From Whalleya microplaca (lineage: Eukaryota > Ascomycota > Sordariomycetes > Xylariales > Xylariaceae), in contig MU385719.1 of NCBI GenBank assembly GCA_022497155.1, positions 496,001 through 560,000 of the forward strand: a stretch of 64,000 nucleotides of DNA, in the 5' to 3' direction. Positions 1 to 11,869 of the stretch are shown piece by piece. A program made the position numbers and the translations under genes. Under the pieces are notes generated by a model that did no database searches, was not told the origin of the DNA, and saw only the letters and a list, made by a program, of their open reading frames with translations. Numbering within the stretch: the first letter of the stretch is position 1; each line of letters begins with the position of its first letter.

Positions 1-1444
1 CGGTGCCACTGATGTATCCGATGCATAGTCCGTGAATCGGTCCAGCATGAGTACACAGCAAAGTCGGCAAGCCATGTCATCGAGCCATCTGCGGTTAAGT
101 GCATCATTCTCACTTCTTGACTTTCCCCTCAGACGACCTGCCCCGGCGCCATGAACACGGAGCATTTCTCGTAGGCCTAATGCTGCACCGTGACGAGTCT
201 CCCATTGTGTGTCGAAGATGTCGACTTTTAGAAACTCACATAGACGTTCATACGGCCATTCTGACCCTTGTAGTTCATCATCGGTCTCTATTTCAGATTT
301 GATGGGAATGACGGGTCCCTTGAACTCAGAAACGACCTTGGCATCTTCATCAACATCGGCCGGCCGTTCAAGGCTAAAGTAGTCGCTCTTTCCGGATTTC
401 TTAGAATCGGCGTCTGGCATAGGTGTGTCATCAAACCCGTCTGACCCTGCAGTGTGAGACCGACGTATTGACAAGTCACCGAACCCACTCTTTCCTTGTG
501 CAGCTTTTTGAGCATCCCGCTTCCGTTTACGCTTAAGCACGTTAAGCTGACGAGTACTTAACCCGGATTCTTCCGTCGGTTGGCTAGAAACAGAGTTGCT
601 GATACTGTCTTGACGCCCAAAACCATTGGCGGGAGCTGAATCTTGGGGAGTAAGGGGGCTGGCCGATTTCTCAATAGTGATCGGGATTTCTTCATCTTCG
701 AATCGCCTGCCTAGTAAGCCGAGTCGACCTACAAGAGTCTTCTTTTGATGGACGAGTCGCGCCTGTGGTTCTAGGCCTGCAAGCCCATAATCTACATTGC
801 CGGTTCTGAGAAGTTCCCGGCCGTATTTGAGTATGGTAGAAACATCCAACGCCTCAGGTCTGAAGTATTCGTCTGAGGACAACGGCGATTCGTCGGCTTC
901 CTCCTTTTTGACGACGCTAATATCTCCCAGAGGCTCTTGCTTCTTCACCGCCGCAGGATCTTCGTCATCATTGGGATCATAAAGGGGGGCATTCTCGATG
1001 ATTTTGCCAAGAGCTTTAGCCGCAGTCGCCCGGGTGTCCCAATCTTTATGACGAAGATAAGGTACTACTCTGGACAAGAGATTGAAGAGTTCTTCAGGAT
1101 GCTGCTTCTGCCAGTCAGCTAATTGGTTGACGGCAGTATCCTTGATCAGCTTCGTGCTGCCTGTCTCCAGGATGCTAGATAGAGGTAAGCGATGAGACCG
1201 TAGAATTGAAATTCATGAAAAGTATTCGGCCAGTTATCGTTATTTTATAAGAGATGACATAAAATAAGATACGGTAACCTTTACCAACTACGTTGGATTG
1301 CGTAATTTGACTCCCGTACTTAGAAAGAACAAAATACCACTCACGTGACAAGACGATCAAGTCTGTGGTACGGGCATTGCATTAGTCTAGATCCATGATT
1401 GATAAAGGTAGTATGAGGGTAGGTATCACTCACCTGGACGCCAT
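1..1444 (-). CDS. MOT1: MOT1/BTAF1-type Snf2-family TBP-removing ATPase, 5' part (runs off the left edge)
   Basis: Mot1 is a Snf2-family ATPase that strips TATA-binding protein from DNA. Only the N-terminal HEAT-repeat region is present; the ATPase domain lies beyond position 1. The model has exon 1 at 1434-1444, exon 2 at 1345-1362 and exon 3 from 1174 to the window edge. Joined, they begin MASRLDRLVTILETGSTK and continue with LRHKDWDTRATAAKALG and IIENAPLYDP, motifs I know from the Mot1 N terminus. The frame stays open to base 1, ending near LDRFTDYASDTSVAP. An acidic, Ser/Thr-rich linker follows the first HEAT repeats. The two introns (1363-1433 and 1175-1344) have GTGAGT donors and CAG or TAG acceptors. 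The first two exons are only 11 and 18 nt, so an ORF-only gene finder would miss the true start. The family call is firm and the microexon start is strongly supported by phase and by the protein sequence it gives. Confidence 0.93.
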
Positions 1445-4400
1445 TTTCACTAGTCGCGCCGACGCTGGAGTGCTACTATGCTGACGAAGGTCATCTCATA
1501 CTCGTAATCTATAGAACTGGAGTTAGTACTTCCAACTAATGACCCATGTATGTACTGTATCCACGCTGCTACTATAGCATAAACATAGGATAGTCTGATA
1601 ATAACAACCAAGGCGATGTTGAAGTCAGGTTCTGCGACTTGGGTACACACATGCAATGCTAGTACGGATACGAACGATGTGTCGTGATTGGCCTTGTTAC
1701 TTGTATAGCTACTGGCCAATAATAAATCAGACGCCCCTGCGTGTGACCTTGAGACTCGGGTACCTTGGTCTCACAAGGTCCTATACGCCTTTTCAATATT
1801 GACAAATGGGAATCGAAGATGGATCTGCGGAGGCTAAAGGCGCTGGTGGAAGGATGGCGGCTGGGATCACACTTGTTTTACCCACGGAGAATACCAATAA
1901 TCATGGATGCACCACGGTGACACACCAGCCATGATATTGGGAAGAAACAAGAGGTGGCAGACGAGTGTTATACAAGATGATATGTTATGGCGGCTTGGAT
2001 TCAAGGCAAGGCTTAGATGAATGTGTATGTCGGAATATCATACTTACTAATAATTGCAGACAGTACCGAGAGACCAATGATGGACGATATAGCAGCCAAG
2101 GCCCACTGTAGTTTAGCTCAGAGAAGTACGTAGACCGATTCCAGTGTATGGAGAATGGAGAATGAGGAAAGAGAATTAAAAGAGTATAGAGGTAATAAGA
2201 TGTCTTAGAAGACCTCAGGAATTGAAAAGAGGAGAAATATAAGCCTGTCCCGTGCTTCTCACAATAGGTCGAAACGTCGTAGTTTGTATTGCTGTAGTCT
2301 CTATTGTTGTATGGTGAATAGGCACGTTGACAAGCCTCGGACTGGGGATGCGCGATTACCTAAAATAGGCCTTGCGATGGTCGAATCATTGAATGCAGAC
2401 AGGTCAGGATGACTGGTGGTGGTGCGTGCACGGTTGATTGAGCTTGCCAAGGTGGTTGTGGTAGTTGGGGGCTGGAAGGCCTAGGCCTGTCAGTAGAAGG
2501 ATGTGCAGCAGTAGCAGCAAGTCGTCGCAGACGAGGGCACGGCTTCCTTAATATTCCTGTACCTATGGATACTTTTATACACGTTTGGGCCTTCTATTTG
2601 GGGTCCTGTTGGCCTGAGCTCCAACTGTAAGGTGGCCACCTTTCCTAGTTTGGCATGTTCGCCAGATGAAGCCAGCTGCCAGTCTGAGCTAGGCCTGTCA
2701 TTTTCCTCTACCTAATGAGCGCAAGGTCCACGCGTTAAGCCTTTCTAAAAAACCAATTCAAAAGACATCCTGTCTTAACAAACAACTCCTTTCGCTGGCG
2801 TCATGATCAGTATAAGCGCACACTCCCCCAGTATTCTATACACAATTACAGATACTAATACACTTGTGTTTCCATTAAGATGTAGTTTCCCGTTAGGATT
2901 AACTATACAGGTGAATAGGAAAGGGTTACTGTTATCGTACCTCATAGTCGTGGGGGTAGTTTGAGCTCTTACTCGTTGGCTTCTCTGCTCAGGTACTTTC
3001 CCTCTTCAGACGCGTGCTTCTCGCTTAATTCCTTAGCGTCAGCTCCCGCGCTAGAGCCGTCAGGGCCCACCCTGCCACCTTGAGCAAAAATATGGTGGCT
3101 TGTTGGAATGACGATCCTGTTCCACGTCCGGGATCCGGCTCTCGAGTCATTAGTCGAACCGGTGCTAGAAGGGCCAATAACCTAATCGCTGTTCCTGAAG
3201 TTTCCATAGGCTATCTGGTAGGTATATCTACCCTGTTTTCTGTGTTTTCTTGATCTTAGATCCTAGTGGCCGTCTTAACAGGCAGACAGGCTGGTGACCT
3301 GCGAGCTCTGTGCCGCAAGCTTGGCGTGATCGACGAAATTGCCCGGGAGTTACGGGCGACGATCAAGACACCAATGAGAAAGTCGGTGTTAGTGCTAGTT
3401 GCAAATTACGATACCTTATATTACGGGAAGGTGACTATCTTTTATTGAAGCTTTTGAGATGAAAAAGAGACCGTCGCTGTTTAGTCTAACTCCTTGACAC
3501 TATTCTAGCTATCTACGGGTATGCTCTTCTAATATATTACTTCAGTTCAAGTTCTCCGTTTTTGTTGTAGTTATCTCAAAAGCTATTACCCATGAATGCA
3601 TCGGGGGAACAGGGCTATTTTAGAACTGGTGATATCAAAGCAAAGCTTAAATAGATTCCTGCTGCGCTGCTGTTAATCATCTATATGACCGATCAAGCTT
3701 CCCAGGGCATGTGATAGCATCTTCCCTGCAGATGGTGATGTCTTTTCAAGGAACGCTCCTACGTGATGCACTCGTAGTGGCAGCTTACAGCCTCATAAAT
3801 ACCTCAAGATGCCGTCGAATGGTAAGCCGGGCAAACGTGAAAACGCTGCAGTAACTCTTCAATTTATCTACTTATGGTCCAATTCCCATCTACTTCAGTC
3901 TTGTAGTGTATGCGTATCTTGATTGCCGTTGGTCTGCCCGCCAATGCGCATGAAATGTTTCATGCCCAAGTCATGTGTCTCTCTACAAATCGAGATCTGG
4001 GGTAGACTGCCATTAGTCGCAACACGTTCTGTATGAGAGATCACTGATCAAGGTGGCTTCGTATGTACACGTAAGAGGATTGCGATTTCAACGTCTTTAG
4101 AATACGCAGTAGTGTGAGGGGGCAGGAGTCAATTAGATACACAGCTGACTGTTCCTGCTCCCTCTGTAGTTGAAAGAAGGGAGCAGTTGATCTGTCAGGT
4201 CTGTCTGTGATAAGACAGATCTCAGGGATCTTGCACAGTAGCACGGGTCCTGCCTGCCTGTCAGAGTTGCAGCGGAGTGGCTTCAAGCTCCTGGGATGCT
4301 GCATCAATAAGATGATCAATACCTCCTCCTAGCAGGATCGGGCTAGGAGGATTGAGTTGAACCTTATTAGCGGACTGTTGCGAAACTTAATGCAGCTAGT

Positions 4401-4989
4401 TAGGTATACTGGTACTTGTTTCATGTACATAGATGATAGCATCACCTTCGTACAGAACAGAGGATCTGTCAAATGAAAATGCATAGCCATTTAGATCTTT
4501 TATTAAAATTTTCAATGGTCGTGATCAAACAAACATGAAGAGCCCACCTTTCTATCTCACCCATGTTACTGTGTATTGTATGTACAGCAGGGATTATGAC
4601 CTAGACAAATTCGATTGAATGATTGGACCCAAAAAGCGTCGAGGAAGCCAAGACCAAAGATGAGGCTGAGCCGCTGAGGGTCTGGCTGCACGTGACTGTG
4701 AATTGATTGCTACTGGTAAGCCACATTTACATAATCACATAATGTGGCTTTCTCATCTGCCAATCTACGAGTTCCCCACTGGATCTGTTCAAGCCACCCC
4801 ACCCCATTCATCATCTCGCGCTTCAAACGCGTCGAGAACACTTTACGTGACAACTTTTGGTCTTACGGGTGTTTCCGATTCACATCGTAGCAACACTCCC
4901 AAGACTCGACGCCGTCATCCGAGCCCCTTCCGCGACGAACATTTTGATATCGAGATCGAGCTGCCCGACTGGCAGCACCTACCGCGGCC
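1445..4989. other. Intergenic region between divergent MOT1 and SMC3
   Basis: About 3.5 kb without a gene I can support. The sequence next to 1444 must hold the MOT1 promoter and that before 4990 the SMC3 promoter. Around 3019-3430 there is a patch that looks richer in G and C than its surroundings, with short open frames on both strands. The longest plus frame has a repeated Arg/Leu helical pattern, but it matches no family I recognise and has no clear splice context. It could be a decayed gene or chance. Confidence 0.5.
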
Positions 4990-7900
4990 ATGTATATCAA
5001 GCAGATCATCATCCAGGGCTTCAAAAGGTGCGCGCAAATGGACTTGACAAGATGTGCGGAAGTCATTCGGCATAATGCTAACATCCGACCAGCTACAAGG
5101 ACCAAACGGTGATGGAACCCTTTTCGCCGGGCACGAATGTTATTGTTGGTCGAAATGGGTCGGGCAAGAGCAACTTTTTTGCCGCTATTCGATTCGTGTT
5201 GAGTGATGCATATACGCAAATGAGTCGCGAAGAGCGCCAGGCATTGTTACATGAGGGTTCCGGTTCGGCTGTCATGTCTGCCTATGTCGAAGTCATCTTT
5301 GACAATAGCGACGACCGATTCCCCACCGGAAATAAGGAGGTTATCCTCCGGCGAACTATTGGCCTGAAGAAGGACGAGTACTCACTCGATAAGAAAGTCG
5401 TCACCAAGACAGATGTCACAAATCTACTCGAAGCTGCCGGTTTCTCGAGGTCTAATCCTTACTATATTGTGCCACAGGGTCGTGTCACAACCCTTACCAA
5501 CATGAAGGAGTCCGACCGATTGAATCTACTCAAGGAGGTGGCCGGTACTCAGGTCTATGAATCTCGTCGAGCAGAGTCACTTAAGATCATGACAGAAACA
5601 AGCAACAAGAGAGAGAAAATCGACGAATTACTTGATTATATCAAGGAACGTCTCAGCGAGCTGGAGGAGGAGAAAGAGGAGCTACGCGGCTACCAAGACA
5701 AGGACCGTGAGCGTAGATGCTTAGAGTATGCATATTATCATAAGGATCAGCAAGCTGTCCACGAAGCTCTAGAAGAAATTGAGGAGTCACGTCAAGGTGG
5801 CATTGAAGACACGGACGAGAATCGCGAAGCATTCAACGCGGCGGAGAAAGTCATTGCTACACTAGATGCTGAGATACATAAGCTCCAGCAGCAAATGGAA
5901 CTCCTTCGCATAGACCGTCGAACACTTGACGAGGACAGACGAGAGAGCGCCAAGGCTAGAGCAAAAGCCGAATTAGCTGTCAAGAGCCTGCGGGACAGCA
6001 TGTCTGCTCAGAAGCAGGCCAAGCATCAACACGACGCCGAGCTAAGCGAGGTGAAAGCCGCGATAGCCAGTAAAGAGGCTGAACTAAAGACACTGGCACC
6101 CCAGTTCGACAAGGCGAAGCAGAAAGAGGCTGATATAAAGCAGGCCCTAGACTCGGCGGAGGCCAGCCGGCAGCGTCTCTTCACGAAGCAAACACGGAGT
6201 AGTCAATTTAAAAGCAAAGCTGAGCGAGACGCATGGTTGAGAAAGGAGATCAATGACCTGAATATGACATTAGGTCAACAGAAAGCGAATCGTCTTGATG
6301 CGGAGGAAGACGTCAAGAATATTCAGGCATCTATTCAACAGCTAGAGGACGAGATTGCGACCTTGCGACAGAGAAACGAAGGGTTTGGTGGTGACCGAGC
6401 TGCGCTGGCTGAAGAGGTCAGCAACGCAAAAGACGCCTACGACAAACTTAGCGAAGAGCGAAAGTTACTTCGCCGAGAAGACGACAAACTGGACACCATC
6501 ATTTCAAATGCCCGAAGCGAGTTGGAGAGAGCAGAGCGAGGCCTATCTCAAACCATGGACCGCGTCACCTCTCGAGGTCTAGCAACTATTCAGCGATTGA
6601 AGCGTGAGCAAGGCATCCCTGGCGCGTATGGTACGCTTGCAGAGCTTTTGAATGTCAGCGAAGCATACCGTTTGCCCGTGGAACAGGTTGCCGGGGCTAG
6701 CTTGTTTCATTACGTGGTTGACAATGATAAGACTGCTACGTATCTAGCCAATGCGCTCCAGAAGTCGTACGGAGGTCGGATCACATTCATGCCGCTTTCT
6801 AGATTGAGACCTCGGAATGCAAATCTTCCCAGGGCTAACGACGCGGTCCCGTTGCTCAGTAAGATCGAGTACGACGCTGAATATGAGAAAGCGTTCCAGC
6901 AAGTTTTTGGCAGCACAATCATTTGTCCCAGTCTAACTGTCGCTGGCCAATACGCGCGAAGTCATGGTGTACATGGTGTTACTCTAGATGGAGACACTAC
7001 AAATAAGCGCGGTGCTATGACCGGTGGCTATATCGATTCCCGAAAATCCCGTTTGGAAGCTGTCCGGGCTGTGAACAAGTGGAGGGAAGAGTACGACCAA
7101 CGCCAGTCGGAAGCGCACGAGATTCGAAAACAGATAGAACAGAAGGAGCAGGAAATAAATCGTGCGCTGGGTGAAGAACGCAAATTAGCGCAAAGACTTC
7201 GACAGATGGAAGATGGCTACGGTCCACTGCGAGCCGAGTTGAATGCTAAAAACAGCCAGGTAGACCGTGAGAGAGATCGTCTTGAGGCAGCAATCAAGCG
7301 ACGAGACGCGGTCGACAGGAACATGAAGCAGTTTGGCGACAATCTAAGTGCTTATGAGGCGGAGTTGGCCTCGGACTTCAAGAAGGCCTTGACGGCTAAC
7401 GAAGAGAAACAGCTGGAAAGCTTGGGTGCAACGGTGCAAGGACTACAGAAGGAATGGAACGAAGTCAGCAGCAGCCGGAGAGATCTTGAAAGCCGCAAGC
7501 GAAAAATTGAGCTGGATCTCCGAGCGAACCTACAACTCAAGCTTGACCAGCTTACTAGTCAAGCTCTTGAGACTGCTTCTAGTGGTGGTGGCAACTTGAA
7601 GGAGGCTCAACGAGAGCTTGAAAAGGCTCAAACGACCGTAGCCTCGGTGGAACGCAGCATTCAAGCGAACGACCAAAAAATCGAATCTGCCAACACTAAG
7701 ATAGCGAGCCTAGAAAAGCAAAAGACTGAGAAGCAACAAGAGCTACAGGAGCTCGAGAGGGAGATCCACAAGCAGCAAAAAAGAATGGAGAAAGACATTC
7801 AAAGGAAGGCTCTGTTAACGGCCAGGGCAACAGAGTTAGCCAAGAACATTCGTGACCTTGGTGTCTTACCCGAAGAAGCCTTTGAGAAATACGAAAGGCT

Positions 7901-8762
7901 CGACCATAAGACCGTAAGTACAGCCCGCGTGAGTCAGTCAAACAATGTACATAGTGAGTTAACCTTGCATCACAGGTCGCCAATCGGTTGAAGAAAGTCA
8001 ACGATGCACTCAAGAAATACAAGCATGTCAACAAGAAGGCCTTTGAGCAGTACAACAGTTTCACCAATCAACAAGACCAGCTCCTCAAGCGTCGTAAGGA
8101 GCTAGACCAGTCCCAAGAGTCGATCGAGGAGCTAGTTGCTCATCTTGACCAACGCAAAGATGAGGCAATCGAACGGACGTTCAAGCAGGTATCCAAGGAA
8201 TTTGCCACCATCTTCGAGCGCTTAGTACCTGCCGGTCATGGCCGTCTGGTGATACAACGCAGGGCCGACCGACGACTCGACCCTGATGACTCCGATGAAG
8301 AGCAACGAACTAGTGTAGAAAACTACACAGGTGTCGGCATCAGTGTTTCGTTCAACTCAAAAGTCTTAGACGAACAACAGCGCATTCAGCAGCTTTCGGG
8401 TGGTCAAAAGAGTCAGTACAATCATTCAGTCCGATTTCAGTGTCCATAGACTAACAGGTGTAACAGGTTTATGCGCTCTATGTCTAATCTTCGCCCTCCA
8501 GCAGACGGAATCCAGCCCCATGGTCATCTTCGACGAGGTCGATGCAAACCTGGACGCGCAATATCGGACAGCCGTCGCTGGGCTTCTCGAGTCCATCTCC
8601 AAGGAGGCCGGCACGCAGTTCATTTGCACGACATTCCGACCGGAGATCGTCCACGTCGCTGACAGATGCTATGGTGTTCTCTTTAGGAACAAGAACAGCG
8701 CCATCAATTGTGTCAGTAGGGAACAGGCCCTTGACTTCGTCGAGGGCCAGGCGCCACGGTAA
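4990..8762 (+). CDS. SMC3: Cohesin subunit SMC3 (Aspergillus SudA homolog)
   Basis: SMC3 pairs with SMC1 in the cohesin ring that holds sister chromatids together in the nucleus. Exons are 4990-5027, 5093-7913, 7976-8411 and 8467-8762, giving 1196 residues, the usual SMC3 length. The Walker A motif GRNGSGKS is at residues 32-39. The GLKKDEY segment puts Lys105/Lys106 at the positions acetylated by Eco1-type enzymes in the human protein. Long coiled coils flank a hinge at about 500-680 (GAYGTLAELLNV and, at the end, GAMTGGYID). The ABC signature LSGGQKS is at 1093-1099, followed by Walker B VIFDEVDANLD. The signature serine codon is split by intron 3. The start MYIKQIIIQGFKSYKDQTV is made only by splicing the 38-nt first exon, and the phase is exact at every junction. 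All key catalytic residues are present. Confidence 0.97.
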
Positions 8763-10255
8763 TTTTGTGGAGGATTATTGCGTGGGTGGGGTTTACGTGG
8801 TCTCTGCAGGAGTTGATATGGGATTGCTTGTGTTGGACTGTATCATATTGGGGGTTCTCCAAGTTGGCTTCACAAGTCACTGCCCGATTGTTGCATAGCT
8901 TACGATGTTGAAGATGCTAATGGGTTTCGTTTATGCTATACCTTTTATATGAGATTACAATTCAGAGAAGGGGCATGACTGTTTTCAGAGTCGTGCTTCT
9001 AACCTCTGACCATTGAAACTGCTACAACTGGCTACGGTATATAGATCAATGTAGTCCGTTCATCAAGAGTCCCCACTTGACTCTCCGAGTCAACCACATC
9101 CGTATTCATCAGTACATGCTGCAGTCCTCCTTTCTGAGAATGTCTACAGGATTGATAAGTGGTGATAGATCACAATCAAAAGCATAATGTGTATTAGACG
9201 AGCATTTGCTCTATCTTTAATAACTTGGTATGCGTCAGTATGCGATAGTCAAAGGGGCCATAGTCAATACCAAACTTCATCTCGATTCCCCCTATACTTA
9301 ATTCAAGCCGGACTGAATGACCGACTCTGCTAGCCTTCGATTGGCAATACCGAGTTCACTCTCGAATTTATCTTTACTACTCCCGTCACCTTAATAGATT
9401 ATGCCAATATCGGTACACTCAGTCTCATGATGTTCGTTCTCTCACTCGAGACCGGACTTACGTTTGAATTCCTTATTGCGTCCATTCTTGGACTCGTTTT
9501 TCATCTGAAAATGTTCAACCATCATATATGTAGAATCTGTTTATTCAGTTAAAAATGATAGTTCAGCAGAACAATAATCAGAATGATTATCTATTTAGAT
9601 AACAGTTCATTTCCTCGATTGAAATAGAAAGAGACCATCAAATTAGGCGGAGGTAGAACATATCGGTACATACTGAGTACATATAAAGAGACATCCCAGT
9701 CCCATTGGGCAGTATGGCTTCGGATGAAGAGTGCTCAACATTGAACAAACTTCTGCTGTATCCCCTTTTCACGTGGATCCACTGCAAGTCCTTGTGACAA
9801 AGATATATGTATATGCCCAGATAAAGACCATGGTTTGTCATTATACAGGCACATTGGATGAAACAATGTGAGAAAGAAATTGAGTATCTGGATTTGTGTT
9901 AGGTTTGCATATATGGATCAGAGAACCCTAACAAAGGACAAGGTCAAGCAATCATCTACACAGTCATCTCATAGAATCCCGAGATTCCTTTGTAATGGAA
10001 GGAGCATCTTTCTGCCTGCATACTTCCATCGTAAGGCCTCACAATGCACGGTCCCATTGATGGCAAACAATGCCACATATATTTCATGCTGCCTCATATT
10101 CCGATATAAATCGTGTAGTAGTCCACCATTCTCTATCACTGGTAGTCCATCATTCCCACTCCCACATCAGCCGAAATAGAATCCACCTCGGTCAACCTCC
10201 ACACCAGCAACACTTTTCTTTCTCCTTCGCTTTATCATCAAGCAAATTCACTACC
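8763..10255. other. Intergenic region SMC3 to GGCT-like gene
   Basis: About 1.5 kb of mostly AT-rich sequence with no convincing gene. A short perfect inverted repeat lies at 9574-9590 (7-bp arms ATAATCA and TGATTAT around GAA). The last 200 bases are pyrimidine-rich, as expected of the promoter and leader of the next gene. Confidence 0.4.
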
Positions 10256-10960
10256 ATGTCTACTATCGGCAGCAAAGATGGTCGGAGAAGGCTCGTGGAC
10301 CCATCCGCTTCTCCCTCACCTGCACCACAACGCAACCAGACGGCAGATACTCGTGGTGCTCAGGGAGCTACTGGCAATGTCGCCATCACTACTCCGGATC
10401 CCAACGACGAGGAAGCCATTCGCGAAAACAGGGAGCTGGTCCGCCTCCAAGGCTTTCGTACCAACGTAACCGGTGCCACCCTTGCCAACTTAGCTAAGAT
10501 AGCCAAGGAAGCGCCGGAGACTCTCCAAAATCAGCCTGTCGTCGCCTTTGAGCCCTTCTACTTCTTCTTCTACGGCTCTCTGCAGGACCCGAACACCCTG
10601 CGTTTAGTATGCAAACTCCGCTCGACGCCTATTCTCGCACCTGCATCCATCAAGGACTGGCGAATTATGGTCTGGGGCCCGTTCCCGGCTCTGGTGCCTC
10701 AGAGGGAGAATGAAGACATCGAAGTCAAGGGAATGTACTGGAAATGCGAAAAACCCCAGCACGTGGTGGATCTGGCCTATTACGAGTCGGACAACTATCG
10801 CTTACAGCACTGCAAGATCACCACAGAGGACGGACAAGTGCTAGAGAATGGACGCACATTCGTGTTCGACGGCGATGAGAGTGACTTAGAGGAAGCAAAA
10901 TGGTCACTGGAGAAATATTTGAGCCGGAAGAATAATTTTGGTATGTTCTGGCAACAGTAG
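10256..10960 (+). CDS. Gamma-glutamylcyclotransferase-fold (GGCT/AIG2-like) protein
   Basis: This single-exon gene encodes 234 residues. The central part has the GGCT/AIG2 signature FFFYGSLQDPNTLRLV, where the Tyr-Gly-Ser loop binds the substrate backbone in this fold. The later segment LAYYESDNYR contains a glutamate in the place of the catalytic acid of gamma-glutamylcyclotransferases. Enzymes of this fold turn gamma-glutamyl amines or dipeptides into 5-oxoproline, but the natural substrate of this fungal member cannot be read from sequence. The first 100 residues are polar and rich in Ser, Pro and Gln, and are probably disordered. The start chosen is ATG at 10256 (MSTIGSKDGRRR) after a pyrimidine-rich leader with ACC just before the ATG. 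The frame is open upstream to 10070, so a longer N terminus is possible but less likely. Confidence 0.82.
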   Translation: MSTIGSKDGRRRLVDPSASPSPAPQRNQTADTRGAQGATGNVAITTPDPNDEEAIRENRELVRLQGFRTNVTGATLANLAKIAKEAPETLQNQPVVAFEPFYFFFYGSLQDPNTLRLVCKLRSTPILAPASIKDWRIMVWGPFPALVPQRENEDIEVKGMYWKCEKPQHVVDLAYYESDNYRLQHCKITTEDGQVLENGRTFVFDGDESDLEEAKWSLEKYLSRKNNFGMFWQQ

Positions 10961-11869
10961 AGAAGATACAGACAGAACATGGTAGCGGAGGGTATGAACG
11001 CTAACAGGTTTCGGCTTTTCGAGTTGTGCACGCAAAATACCTTGCTGACGGATGTCGTAAATGCCCACTCAATCGAGGTATTATACTGACTTAATGCAAG
11101 TAGTTGCAAGTTTAGCACAATTCATGCCAATATCAAGTTTCGTGCTATACAGTGAAGCTGTACCAACGTCAATGGTCCGTAACCCTTGAATCCTAGTGAC
11201 CTCATAAAACCAAGCAATATTGGAATTCCTCCTCACTGTAGACCGTATAAAGTTGTCAGGACCTACCTAGCCTTCAAACTCAAGATAGAAATGCTGCTGA
11301 GTCCAGGCAGCAATGAGTTGAGTCTCGAAGTCAAGATCAGAAGGACAGTAGGTAACAGTATCACCTAGGTAGACACGATTTATTATAAGTTAATCCGTCC
11401 CTATCTAGCACTTACAAGATCATGCAGGGAACCGACGGCGGTCTACCTACGCATACATTAGGTACCCGAGTGTCAAAACGGTGTGGGGTTGCGGATGATG
11501 ACCAAATAAGCACCTACCTAGGCTGCTAGGTACCTAAAGTACCTTAGGTATTGACACCACGTGCTTGAGAACCTGGAATTGATAGAAGTCTATTAGGTAA
11601 GCATTTATGTTGTGGCCGAAAGGGAGCGGGCCGAGAATGTTCTATGTAGGTTACGATAACGCATGATAGGTAAAGTACATACGGATGTATAAAGTACCTC
11701 AAAGCTTTAGGTACCTAAGATCGCGGGGCATGGTCCAAGCACATGCCCCGCAGCCTTGATAAGTAGGTAAGTATGCACAAAGCATACAACATCGAGGTAA
11801 CTTCTATTGATTTCTTAGCAACTCTTCAACACATTCTCGAGAATTCAGCCCTCTCGTCCGATCTTCAAA
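10961..11869. promoter_or_regulatory. CDC37 upstream region with palindromes and a GC-rich hairpin
   Basis: This 0.9-kb gap contains two copies of the palindrome TAGGTACCTA, at 11527-11536 and 11708-11717 (the second extends to 12 bp). There is also a perfect 10-bp inverted repeat, GCGGGGCATG at 11723-11732 and CATGCCCCGC at 11742-11751, separated by 9 bases. The hairpin lies about 120 bases before the CDC37 start codon. No gene is apparent. Their regulatory role is inferred only from position and symmetry. Confidence 0.5.

Noticed and set aside
3025..3448. Open frames in a locally GC-richer patch
   Set aside because: Mildly protein-like, but no family match, start context or splice partners; too weak to call.
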